Shown here in pieces: positions 18,401 to 25,808 of a DNA stretch of 64,000 nt (position 1 is its first letter; each line of letters begins with the position of its first letter). The position numbers and the translations under genes were made by a program. Below the pieces are notes generated by a model, which ran no database searches, was not told where the DNA came from, and saw only the letters and a program-made list of their open reading frames with translations. The stretch comes from Saprospiraceae bacterium (GTDB lineage: Bacteria > Bacteroidota > Bacteroidia > Chitinophagales > Saprospiraceae): positions 62,001-126,000 of the forward strand of contig JADLHT010000014.1 of the NCBI GenBank assembly GCA_020848695.1. The letters are read 5' to 3'.

Positions 18401-19871
18401 AAATCAATGCACCAAAAATGGCAAGACCAACAGTTTGAGCCATGGGTCTAAACATTTTTCCTTCAATGCCTATAAGAGTAAGAATAGGAATGTATACGAT
18501 CAGAATAATTATTTCACCAAAAGCCGCACTATTTCGGATTTTTGAAGCGGAAAGAAACACCTCCTCATCCATCTCACTTTGTGTTAGTTTCGTTATTGAT
18601 TTACGCAATCCGAGATGATGCATAGTAGCCTCAACAATAATTACAGCCCCATCAACAATTAGTCCAAAATCAATTGCCCCTAAACTCATTAGATTTGCAC
18701 TTACACCGAACACATTCATCATTCCGATAGCAAAGAGCATCGACAAGGGGATAGCACTCGCCACGATAAGACCTGCTCGAAGGTTACCTAAAAAGACTAC
18801 TAGAACAAATATTACAATTAATGCTCCTTCAATTAAATTGGTTTCTACTGTTTTAATGGCTCGGGAAACCAAATCTGTTCGGTCAAGAAATGCTTCAATT
18901 ACAACATCATCAGGTAGCGAATTCTGAATTGTTTGCAATTTTGACTTGATGTTATTTACGACTTCTGCACTATTAAATCCTTTAAGCATCATTACAATTC
19001 CGCCTACTGCATCTTTCTCACCATTATAGCTCATTGCTCCGTAACGGACCGCGGTTCCAAAGCGGACATCAGCAACGTCTTTAATAAGAATTGGAATTCC
19101 ATTTGGATTTGTTTTAACAACAATATTTTTAATGTCTTCAAAGGAATTAATCAGACCAACACCTCGAATGAAATATGCATTAGGTTTCTTATCAATGTAA
19201 GCTCCTCCGGTATTTTCATTGTTTTTTTCCAGAGCAGAGAAAATTTCAGGAATGGTAATATTCATGGCCTGCAATCGATCGGGACTTACAGCAACCTCAT
19301 ATTGTTTGAGTTGTCCTCCGAATGAGTTAACTTCTGCAATTCCAGGGATACCATAGAGTTGACGCGCGACAATCCAATCCTGCATAGTTCTTAAATCCAT
19401 TGCAGAATACTTCTCTTCTGAACCTTTTTTAGGATGAATGATATATTGATAGACTTCTCCTAGTCCTGTGCTTACAGGAGCTAATTCAGGCTTTCCGACT
19501 CCTGCAGGTATCTTTTCTTCTGCTTCCTTAATTTTCTCATGAATAAGTTGTCTGGCAAAGTAGATATCAACATTATCTTTAAATACAACTGTTATAACTG
19601 AAAGACCAAAACGAGAAATACTTCTTAATTCTTCCAAATCCGGAAGTTTGGTTATGCTTTGTTCAATTGGATAAGTAACTAACTGCTCCACTTCCTGACC
19701 TGCCAGAGTAGGACAGGCGGTAATGATTTGAACTTGATTGTTGGTGATGTCAGGAACCGCATCAATGGGAAGTTTAGTAGCACTCCATACTCCCCAAATG
19801 ATTAAAGTTAGTGTCATCAGCGCAACAATGAATTTATTCTTTATGCTGAAAGAAATAATATAGTCTAACAT
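15492..19871 (-). CDS. CzcA-type heavy-metal RND pump fused to a TolC-like outer membrane factor
   Basis: This is a 1459-residue fusion. Residues 1-1045 are a full HME-RND pump (FSIKNKFIVALMTLTLIIWG, PIEQSITKLPDLEELRSISRFG). Transmembrane segment 4 reads DFGLIVDGAVIIVEA, which fits the divalent-cation signature DFGxxxDGAxxxVE rather than the Cu/Ag type, so Zn, Co, Cd or Ni export is likelier than copper. After the last pump helix (ATFLTLFVLPLLYLIF) comes a second hydrophobic segment. It is followed by an outer membrane efflux domain (about 1070-1459: LNLSDAIELAVKNNLQIQ, coiled-coils with SGATNLLEKTTAETKYGELL and SGEVNYLEYAVALQNASLI). Such fusions are known among Bacteroidota. Transcribed before the adaptor; regulation probably acts at the palindrome upstream of the small gene. 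Confidence 0.9.
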   Translation of the reverse strand: MLDYIISFSIKNKFIVALMTLTLIIWGVWSATKLPIDAVPDITNNQVQIITACPTLAGQEVEQLVTYPIEQSITKLPDLEELRSISRFGLSVITVVFKDNVDIYFARQLIHEKIKEAEEKIPAGVGKPELAPVSTGLGEVYQYIIHPKKGSEEKYSAMDLRTMQDWIVARQLYGIPGIAEVNSFGGQLKQYEVAVSPDRLQAMNITIPEIFSALEKNNENTGGAYIDKKPNAYFIRGVGLINSFEDIKNIVVKTNPNGIPILIKDVADVRFGTAVRYGAMSYNGEKDAVGGIVMMLKGFNSAEVVNNIKSKLQTIQNSLPDDVVIEAFLDRTDLVSRAIKTVETNLIEGALIVIFVLVVFLGNLRAGLIVASAIPLSMLFAIGMMNVFGVSANLMSLGAIDFGLIVDGAVIIVEATMHHLGLRKSITKLTQSEMDEEVFLSASKIRNSAAFGEIIILIVYIPILTLIGIEGKMFRPMAQTVGLAIFGALILSLTYIPMMCAAFLPKNISHKETISDRVMLFFQKVYSPLLNKAILYKNWIVGTTVLVFVTTIFLFLRLGGEFIPTLQEGDYAFHCILPQGASLSQSLETSMKASRIIKEFDEVKMVIGKTGSAEVPTDPMPPEATDMMIIPKPKNEWRRKISFDQLGDEIMQKLEVIPGVFFEKSQPIQMRFNELMTGIRQDVAVKIFGENIDTLLNYANKVSNVIKTIDGTTEPSVERVIGLPQIVIRYNRTQLANYGLNIEEINHIVSTAFAGGVAGVVFENERRFDLVVRLDSIYRNDIDNIEHLFIPTPRGNQIPLSQVAEIKMELGPAQISREDGKRRIVIGFNIKDRDVASVVHDIEGQLNDQVKLPEGYYYTYGGTFENLQAASERLMIALPIALALIFILLFFTFNSVRQAALIYTAIPMSAIGGVFALLIRDMPFSISAGIGFIALFGVAVLNGIVLISTFNQLEKEGMSDLIQRIKEGTKIRLRPVLLTASVASLGFLPMAISQGAGAEVQRPLATVVIGGLISATFLTLFVLPLLYLIFTTKRKNIMQRGNALTSICGIIVLTFSLQIIPTHSSSQPYKYLNLSDAIELAVKNNLQIQSHQLNVQSSISLKKSVFELPKTDVNFQIGQFNSIHSDNGINIQQTIPFPKYYAARSKLFQSETERSNLSQEAITNEVKMLVKMYYYQILYLQEVKSELIRLDSIYSNFVKTATLRFTSGATNLLEKTTAETKYGELLLMVSQNETEILSTYHSLMSILNISENIRIQTSDNYLPIYITMTIDSSYIADNPSLRLMYQQAIIASLNRQVEAALSLPDIRIGYMNQSLIGFQNIDGTEVFYNKSHRFTGFNVGINLPLTYHSSSHKLKSLQLKKESIQKEAEHNERTLQTQLSNALLQYNQNLLQFNYYKSIALPNAESIINTATISFNSGEVNYLEYAVALQNASLIKINYLESIHKVNQSVININYIIGK

Positions 19872-19965
19872 TAAAAACCAGTTAAAAAATTGATAAAAAA
19901 GAAATATACCGCCGATAACGCAGTATTGTTAAAAATCCTTCTGTCTAACAGATATAAAATAAAGT

Positions 19966-20286
19966 TTAACTGATTCTTGGCGGTTGCCAGATTGAAGTTT
20001 TTACTTCATGTAGGACTTGAATAACGTGAAATCCGAAATCGTCCATTTGGAAAGTTGATTTGAGGAAAAGATTCGGAAATTCAACTAAAATAATTGATGC
20101 TGAACAACAGGCACAATAACAAAGCGGACTGCAATGGTCAAATTCGTTTTGTTGATCTTGATGAGTAACGGAGTATAAAGATTCTGATTCCGTGTAAAGC
20201 GAATTACAAAAATCAGTACATGGCAAACAAACCAATGCCATCATATACATTGCTAAAAACCTCGCTATGTAATTCTTCCAATTCAA
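19966..20286 (-). CDS. Small Cys-rich membrane or secreted protein, DUF6660-like
   Basis: The protein is about 106 residues long. An N-terminal hydrophobic segment (IARFLAMYMMALVCLPCTDFC) is followed by an acidic linker and a cysteine cluster (HCSPLCYCACCSAS) capable of metal binding. This pattern matches a small family, DUF6660 as far as I recall, found beside metal-efflux operons in Bacteroidota. It precedes the pump gene by 94 nt and should be co-transcribed. The start is uncertain: TTG at 20301 lies at the edge of the -7 box, TTG at 20286 fits the family pattern, and ATG at 20250 gives a shorter protein lacking part of the signal. A role in metal sensing or capture is inference. Confidence 0.65.
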   Translation of the reverse strand: MNWKNYIARFLAMYMMALVCLPCTDFCNSLYTESESLYSVTHQDQQNEFDHCSPLCYCACCSASIILVEFPNLFLKSTFQMDDFGFHVIQVLHEVKTSIWQPPRIS

Positions 20287-20290
20287 TCTG

Positions 20291-20329
20291 CAAATATACA
20301 AAGAAATGTATTAATTCAGACTGAATTAA
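20291..20329 (-). promoter_or_regulatory. Metal-efflux promoter with palindromic operator
   Basis: On the minus strand TATATTTG (complement of 20291-20298) fits the -7 consensus TAnnTTTG. The region 20311-20329 is a perfect palindrome, TTAATTCAG-A-CTGAATTAA (two 9-bp arms, one central base), and covers the expected -33 position. A repressor or a MerR/ArsR-type metal regulator could act there. No regulator gene is adjacent. Confidence 0.6.
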
Positions 20330-20405
20330 AGCTTCATAACGTTAAATAAAGGTTAGTTTTTTAGATTAAAGTAAGCAAGAATTTAAAGATTTAATAAACT
20401 TGATT

Positions 20406-22430
20406 TTATTGCATCTTCTTTTTAATGGCATTCATTTCATCACGAAATTTAGCCGCAGAAATAAAATCAAGTTCTTTTGCTGATGCTCTCATTTTTCGTT
20501 CAGTTTCCAAAAGTAGTTTTTCCATTTGTTCTCGAGAGAGATAATTCATTATTGGATCTGCAGCTAGATTTATTTCTTCCTGTTCAACATACGATTTGGG
20601 TTCAATACCTCTTGTTTCAAGTATGCTGCTTTTACTTAGAATTTCTTCTTTTGACTTTGCAAGAGTTTTAGGAGTTATTCCATGAAGCTCATTGTATTTC
20701 ATCTGTTTGGCCCTTCGTCTTTCTGTTTCTTCAATCGTTCGACGCATGGAGTCTGTGATTTTATCAGCATAAAAGATAACCATTCCATTTGCATTTCGGG
20801 CAGCTCTTCCCGCAGTCTGAGTTAATGATCTGTCACTCCGTAAAAAGCCTTCTTTGTCGGCATCTAAAATAGCAACTAAAGAGACTTCGGGAAGATCCAA
20901 TCCTTCTCTTAACAGATTAACTCCAACCAATACATCAAATTCACCTAAACGTAAATCCCGAAGAATCTCAACTCTTTCCATAGTGTCTATCTCGGAATGT
21001 ATATACTTACATCTTAAGTTAAGCCCTTGAAAATATTTGCTTAACTCTTCAGACATTCTTTTGGTTAATGTAGTAACAAGTACCCTTTCTCCAACTTCTT
21101 TTCGTTTCTGAATTTCCTCCAATAAATCATCAATCTGATTAAGGGAAGGTCTTACGCTTATAGGTGGATCCAACAGTCCTGTCGGGCGAACCACTTGTTC
21201 GACGACTAGTCCTTCTGTCTTAGACAATTCGTAATCTCCCGGAGTGGCACTGACATATATAACTTGATGGGTTAGTATTTCAAATTCTTCAAAAGTCAAA
21301 GGCCGATTATCCAATGCAGAAGGTAATCTGAATCCAAACTGAACCAAGTTCATTTTTCGGGCACGGTCACCTCCCCACATTCCTCTTATCTGGGGAAGAG
21401 TAACATGACTTTCATCAATTACCAATAAATAATCATCTGCAAAATAATCCAACAGACAAAAAGGTCTGGTTCCTTTAGCCCTTCCGTCAAAAAATCGTGA
21501 ATAGTTTTCAATACCTCCGCAATAACCCAATTCTCTCATCATTTCAATATCAAACTGAGTTCTTTCTTCAATTCTTTTTGCTTCAAGGCTCTTCCTTTCT
21601 GAATTAAAATATTTCTTTTGTGCCCACATTTCTTCTTCAATAAAGCTAAGAATTGTGTTCAACCTGTCTTTTGGGGCGACATAAAGATTTGCAGGGAAAA
21701 TTGCAGCAAACTCTACACTGGTAATTCGCTTACCTGAAGAAATTTCTATTTCATCAATTCGTTCTATTTCATTGCCAAAAAAGCTAATTCGTAAGCCATG
21801 CTGAACGTAAGGAAGAAAAATATCTATGCTATCCCCTTTAACTCTAAAGTTACCTCTTTGAAGCTCAGATTCTGTTCTGCTATAAAGTGAATCAACCAAT
21901 CTATACAAAAGATCCTGTCTGGATATAACCTGACCTTTTTTAATTCTGATGATTCCGGCTTTATAGTCTTCCGGATTTCCCATTCCAAAGATGCAGGATA
22001 CTGTTGCTACAATTATGATGTCTCTTCGCCCGCTCAATAAAGTTGACGTTGCTTTAAGTCGAAGTCGATCTACTTCTTCATTGATTTGCAGATCTTTTTC
22101 GATGTAGGTATCACTTACAGATATATAAGCTTCCGGTTGATAGTAATCATAATAAGAGACAAAATATTCCACGGCATTATCCGGAAAAAATTCTTTAAAT
22201 TCTCCATATAACTGTGCAGTTAAAGTCTTGTTGTGAGAAAGGATTAAGGTTGGTTTATTCACTCGTGAAATGGTATTTGCAACTGTAAAAGTTTTACCAC
22301 TTCCGGTAACACCTAATAAAACCTGATATTTTTCATCTCTTAAGATCGAATCTGTTAACTGATCAATAGCTTCCGGTTGATCACCTGAAGGCTGATATTT
22401 AGAACTTAGTTTAAAAATATTCTCGCTCAT
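20406..22430 (-). CDS. uvrB: UvrABC system protein B
   Basis: UvrB is the damage-verifying helicase-like subunit of nucleotide excision repair. The 674-residue protein has the usual length and order. Walker A VLLGVTGSGKT lies near residue 40, and the beta-hairpin region FVSYYDYYQPEAYI inserts into DNA. YLLVIDESHVTLPQIRGM comes next, followed by helicase motifs VNLLREGLDLPEVSLVAILDADKEGFLRS and QTAGRAARN. A C-terminal UVR motif (MEKLLLETERKMRASAKELDFISAAKFRDEM) recruits UvrC. It starts at ATG 29 bp from the divergent hydrolase gene. No uvrA or uvrC is nearby. Confidence 0.98.
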   Translation of the reverse strand: MSENIFKLSSKYQPSGDQPEAIDQLTDSILRDEKYQVLLGVTGSGKTFTVANTISRVNKPTLILSHNKTLTAQLYGEFKEFFPDNAVEYFVSYYDYYQPEAYISVSDTYIEKDLQINEEVDRLRLKATSTLLSGRRDIIIVATVSCIFGMGNPEDYKAGIIRIKKGQVISRQDLLYRLVDSLYSRTESELQRGNFRVKGDSIDIFLPYVQHGLRISFFGNEIERIDEIEISSGKRITSVEFAAIFPANLYVAPKDRLNTILSFIEEEMWAQKKYFNSERKSLEAKRIEERTQFDIEMMRELGYCGGIENYSRFFDGRAKGTRPFCLLDYFADDYLLVIDESHVTLPQIRGMWGGDRARKMNLVQFGFRLPSALDNRPLTFEEFEILTHQVIYVSATPGDYELSKTEGLVVEQVVRPTGLLDPPISVRPSLNQIDDLLEEIQKRKEVGERVLVTTLTKRMSEELSKYFQGLNLRCKYIHSEIDTMERVEILRDLRLGEFDVLVGVNLLREGLDLPEVSLVAILDADKEGFLRSDRSLTQTAGRAARNANGMVIFYADKITDSMRRTIEETERRRAKQMKYNELHGITPKTLAKSKEEILSKSSILETRGIEPKSYVEQEEINLAADPIMNYLSREQMEKLLLETERKMRASAKELDFISAAKFRDEMNAIKKKMQ

Positions 22431-22459
22431 TGTAAATAAACCTGTAAAATTACAGAATT

Positions 22460-23245
22460 ATGTCCGCAGTCAAACTACACTTTAAAAAATTGGGAGAGGG
22501 AAATCCCATATTTATATTACATGGATTATTCGGAAGCCTGGATAACTGGCAAACTATTGCCAATGAGCTGATGAATCATTATTCGGTTTACTTAATAGAT
22601 TTACGGAATCATGGTAAATCTCCTCACACAGATGAAATGAATTATCAATTAATGGCAGAAGATATCGTACAGTTAATGATAGATACTAATTTGGATCGTA
22701 TCAATCTTATTGGACATTCTATGGGAGGAAAGATATGCTTTCAATTACTAAAAAATTATTCTGAATATCTTAATAAAGTTATGGTCATAGATATTGTACC
22801 AAAAGAGTACAAATCAGGTCATGATGGTGTGTTCAAAGCAATGTTTAGTTTAGACCTAGAAAGACTCACAAAAAGATCAGATGCAGAAGCAATTCTTCAA
22901 GAATATATTACGGAACCTGGAGTTCGACAATTTATATTAAAAAACTTATATCGTATATCAGATCATCAATTCAAATGGAAGTTAAATCTGCCCGTATTGT
23001 TCAAAGCATATGATCATATTCGGGCAGGAATAGTATTTGAAATGAAGAATAATACTCCCATTAGAATTGTCTCAGGTGGAAATTCTAACTATGTCAATGG
23101 AGATGACATTAATCAACTCAGCAAGTTATTTCAAGATCTGAGTTGGAAAGTGATTGAAGGAGCCGGACATTGGGTTCATGCAGATAAGCCAAAAGAAGTA
23201 ATTTCAGAGGTGAATAAATTTTTTATTCCGAATTCTATGAAATAG
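22460..23245 (+). CDS. Alpha/beta hydrolase, YbfF-like esterase
   Basis: This is a 261-residue alpha/beta-fold hydrolase: IFILHGLFGSLDNWQTIA gives the oxyanion-hole strand and cap start, DLRNHGKSPH the second landmark, GHSMGG the nucleophile elbow (Ser), and GAGHWVHADKP the catalytic His near the end; the acid is probably the Asp in the strand preceding it. It resembles YbfF-type short-chain acyl-CoA or palmitoyl esterases. It is divergent from uvrB with only 29 bp between start codons, so its promoter must overlap the uvrB 5' region. It ends in a gap with a strong hairpin. Confidence 0.88.
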   Translation: MSAVKLHFKKLGEGNPIFILHGLFGSLDNWQTIANELMNHYSVYLIDLRNHGKSPHTDEMNYQLMAEDIVQLMIDTNLDRINLIGHSMGGKICFQLLKNYSEYLNKVMVIDIVPKEYKSGHDGVFKAMFSLDLERLTKRSDAEAILQEYITEPGVRQFILKNLYRISDHQFKWKLNLPVLFKAYDHIRAGIVFEMKNNTPIRIVSGGNSNYVNGDDINQLSKLFQDLSWKVIEGAGHWVHADKPKEVISEVNKFFIPNSMK

Positions 23246-23392
23246 TTTAATAAGATATTTCAAAAAGAAAGCATCGTATACATATTTCTAAAAATAAAAT
23301 TTACTGTCTCGTGTTATTAAATTTAAGCTCGTAAAAGAAAATTGACTGCAAAATTCAGCTTAAATCTTGATTTGAATAAAATGAAGAATATA

Positions 23393-23419
23393 AATGGCAA
23401 GCAGTGGGTGCTTGCCATT
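23393..23419. terminator. Hairpin between convergent genes
   Basis: A perfect 11-bp inverted repeat (AATGGCAAGCA, loop GTGGG, TGCTTGCCATT) sits between the convergent hydrolase and SPOR genes. The minus-strand side is followed by a T-rich stretch, so it most likely terminates the SPOR transcript and may stop the opposite one too. Confidence 0.6.
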
Positions 23420-23456
23420 GTGAAGCCAATCTAAGATTGAAGTATTTTTTATTTGA

Positions 23457-24215
23457 TTAGATCTTTTTTATAAACCCCTCTTCTCCTTTTGCTTTTAACT
23501 TTTTCAAAGAGGCACGCGCTGCAGATTCTGTATCATATTGACCTGCTACGGCAGAATAAGAAGAAGCATTCTTGAAGACAATTTTCTTAGCATTAAAAAA
23601 TCCCAGTTTTTTAAGTTTTTTTACCTGATTATCAGCATTGTTTGGAACTAAAAAACTTCCACTGATTACATAATATTGCCCTTTCGAACTATTTGAGCTT
23701 ACTGCTGTCGAACCAGAAGATTTTTCGCTGGATTGATTTTGAGATTTGGTTTTAGAATCAGATTTTTTAATAGTTGAATGGTTAGCTTTAGATTCAGTTT
23801 TGATTGTTGCCTTTGCCTCATGTCTGGCTGTTACTTTCGTTTCTGATTTCGTTTCTGATTTCGATTCCATACTATTCTCAGAATTAGATTTAGAAGCTAT
23901 ATTTTCTTTTAAGGCAACAGGTTGAGCAACTGGTGATACATTCTCCATAGTAGGTTGGGGTTCAGTTGCCATATGATCTGAATCTGGACCTACCTGAGTA
24001 GGAAGTTCACCTGTCAGGCCTAGTACCAAACTATCCTCAGCCGTAAATGGTATAGACTGATTTCCGGTAGTGTCTATGTATGAAGTTTCGGATTGAGCTT
24101 CTTGTCCTGCTGAAGTATCAGTATTAGATTTAAATCGCTTAAAGACCATATATGAGATCGCTACTACCAGCAAACCTAATAACACATATAGAAGGATATT
24201 TATTAAATTCTTCAT
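23457..24215 (-). CDS. SPOR domain-containing membrane protein
   Basis: This is a 252-residue bitopic protein. A transmembrane helix (INILLYVLLGLLVVAISYMVF) is followed by a basic stop-transfer (KRFKS). The long low-complexity linker (residues about 30-175) is rich in Ser, Lys, Glu and Thr, with SETKSETK-type repeats. A C-terminal SPOR domain (QYYVISGSFLVPNNADNQVKKLKKLGF, then SYSAVAGQYDTESAARASLKKLKAKG) follows. SPOR domains bind denuded peptidoglycan at the division site, so a role at the septum is likely. The linker acts as a periplasmic tether. It is monocistronic; TATTTTTG at 24236-24243 (minus) could be its -7 box. Confidence 0.85.
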   Translation of the reverse strand: MKNLINILLYVLLGLLVVAISYMVFKRFKSNTDTSAGQEAQSETSYIDTTGNQSIPFTAEDSLVLGLTGELPTQVGPDSDHMATEPQPTMENVSPVAQPVALKENIASKSNSENSMESKSETKSETKVTARHEAKATIKTESKANHSTIKKSDSKTKSQNQSSEKSSGSTAVSSNSSKGQYYVISGSFLVPNNADNQVKKLKKLGFFNAKKIVFKNASSYSAVAGQYDTESAARASLKKLKAKGEEGFIKKI

Positions 24216-24419
24216 ATTTTTAATATATTTTACTGCAAAAATACAACTTTTTATAAATTATAAAAAATTTAAATATGTTTTTTTAAGCTTTTTTAAAAAG
24301 CTGAATTCAATTCTCACGTTAAAATCGCGTTAAAGACAAACCAGACCCAAACTAGAATCTGATTCATATCGTTTTACAAGGGTTTGCGTCTAGTTAATCA
24401 ATTAAAATCTATACAAAAT

Positions 24420-25625
24420 ATGAAAACATTTATGTCGTACCTGATGGCAGGTCTCATAGGAGGAATTGCAGTGCTTACAGGTTCTCAATATTTCAAGAAA
24501 TCAGTATCCGTGGAACCAAGCAAAGAAAATTTCATTCAAAGAGTTAATGAAAGTCCCGAAATTGTTACAGGGCCGGATTTTACTCTTGCAGCTGATAAAG
24601 CATTAGGAGTTGTTGTTCAGATAAATGCAACAGAAAGCCAAAAACTTGCCCAGCAAAAGCAAAATGAGCAATTGAGGGCCAATCCCTTTTTTCAAGATTT
24701 GAGGCAGTATGGTTTTGACTTTCCATACTTTGGAGGATACATGCCACGGTCGGGTAGTGGCTCCGGAGTAATCGTATCAAATGATGGATATATCGTTACA
24801 AACAATCACGTTGTTGAATTTGCAGACGAAATCGAGGTAATTCTAAAAAATGATAAAAAATATAAGGCAAAAAAAATTGGTACCGATCCCAGAACAGATC
24901 TGGCTGTTCTTAAAATAGAGGAAACCAATTTGCCTGTTTTGGTAATGGGTAACTCCGATAACTTAAAAATAGGAGAATGGGTATTGGCGGTAGGGAATCC
25001 ATTTGGATATTTAACCTCTACGGTAACGGCAGGAATTGTAAGTGCAAAAGGTCGAAATTTAGATCTGCCTCGAAATAATGAAGACAATCAATTTGGATGG
25101 AGCCAACGAAGCAATCCATCAAACAGCTCTATTGAAGAATTTATTCAAACGGACGCAGCCGTTAATCCTGGAAATTCCGGTGGAGCGTTGGTAGATATTC
25201 AAGGGAGACTTGTGGGAATCAATTCTGCAATTGCCTCCAAAACGGGATATTTTAGTGGATATTCCTTTGCCATACCAGTTAATTTAATGAATAAAATTGT
25301 TAATGAGCTAATCAACAATGGAAAATTCGAAAGAGGAAGGTTAGGTGTACAAGTTTCAAATATTGATGAAGAAAGTATGAAAACTTTGAACCTTTCTTCA
25401 AAAAATGGAGTTGTTATAGAATCCGTAGAGGATAATAGTTCTGCTAAATATGCCGGATTACTCCCACAAGATGTTATTATAGGCATAAATGGCAAGCAAG
25501 TAAAAGATTTTGAAGATTTGACCAAGATGATTGGCCTTTCGAAAGTTGATGAAACAATTAAGGTTAAATTAATTCGGTCAGGTCAGGAAAAAGAAATAAA
25601 TGTTAAAATCCGAAGAGGATTATAA
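24420..25625 (+). CDS. Trypsin-like periplasmic serine protease, DegP/HtrA family
   Basis: This is a 401-residue HtrA protease with a signal or anchor segment (MSYLMAGLIGGIAVLTGSQYF). The catalytic triad is visible: His130 (TNNHVVEF), Asp160 (RTDLAVLKI) and Ser253 (NPGNSGGALVD). One C-terminal PDZ domain follows (GRLGVQVSNIDEESMK to IIGINGKQVKDFEDLTKMI). With one PDZ domain it is closer in layout to DegS/HtrA than to two-PDZ DegP. It handles misfolded envelope proteins. The ATG at 24420 is chosen over the TTG at 24384 because it gives a proper signal segment. A strong terminator follows. Confidence 0.92.
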   Translation: MKTFMSYLMAGLIGGIAVLTGSQYFKKSVSVEPSKENFIQRVNESPEIVTGPDFTLAADKALGVVVQINATESQKLAQQKQNEQLRANPFFQDLRQYGFDFPYFGGYMPRSGSGSGVIVSNDGYIVTNNHVVEFADEIEVILKNDKKYKAKKIGTDPRTDLAVLKIEETNLPVLVMGNSDNLKIGEWVLAVGNPFGYLTSTVTAGIVSAKGRNLDLPRNNEDNQFGWSQRSNPSNSSIEEFIQTDAAVNPGNSGGALVDIQGRLVGINSAIASKTGYFSGYSFAIPVNLMNKIVNELINNGKFERGRLGVQVSNIDEESMKTLNLSSKNGVVIESVEDNSSAKYAGLLPQDVIIGINGKQVKDFEDLTKMIGLSKVDETIKVKLIRSGQEKEINVKIRRGL

Positions 25626-25714
25626 TAGAATTTAGGATTTAACAGTTATTCACTAAAGTATAAATAAGGTTTTTGTAGCTTTCTATAAAGTTGGTTTTTC
25701 GTTTTGTTTGAAGG

Positions 25715-25740
25715 TCCTCCCCGCAAGGGGAGGATTTTTT
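25715..25740 (+). terminator. Intrinsic terminator after htrA-type gene
   Basis: TCCTCCCC (25715-25722), loop GCAA and GGGGAGGA (25727-25734) form a perfect 8-bp GC-rich stem followed by six T. This is a textbook Rho-independent terminator. It lies inside the extended TTG frame of the next gene, supporting that gene's downstream ATG. Confidence 0.93.
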
Positions 25741-25808
25741 ATTTTATACTGGTCTTGGTCCAAGCATTCTTGATCTTATTATATCCGGGAAGATTTTATC
25801 TTCGTGAT

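Noticed and set aside
25704..25808. TTG-started N-terminal extension of the CotH kinase protein
   Set aside because: It runs through a textbook intrinsic terminator (25715-25740) and would precede a perfectly good signal peptide.
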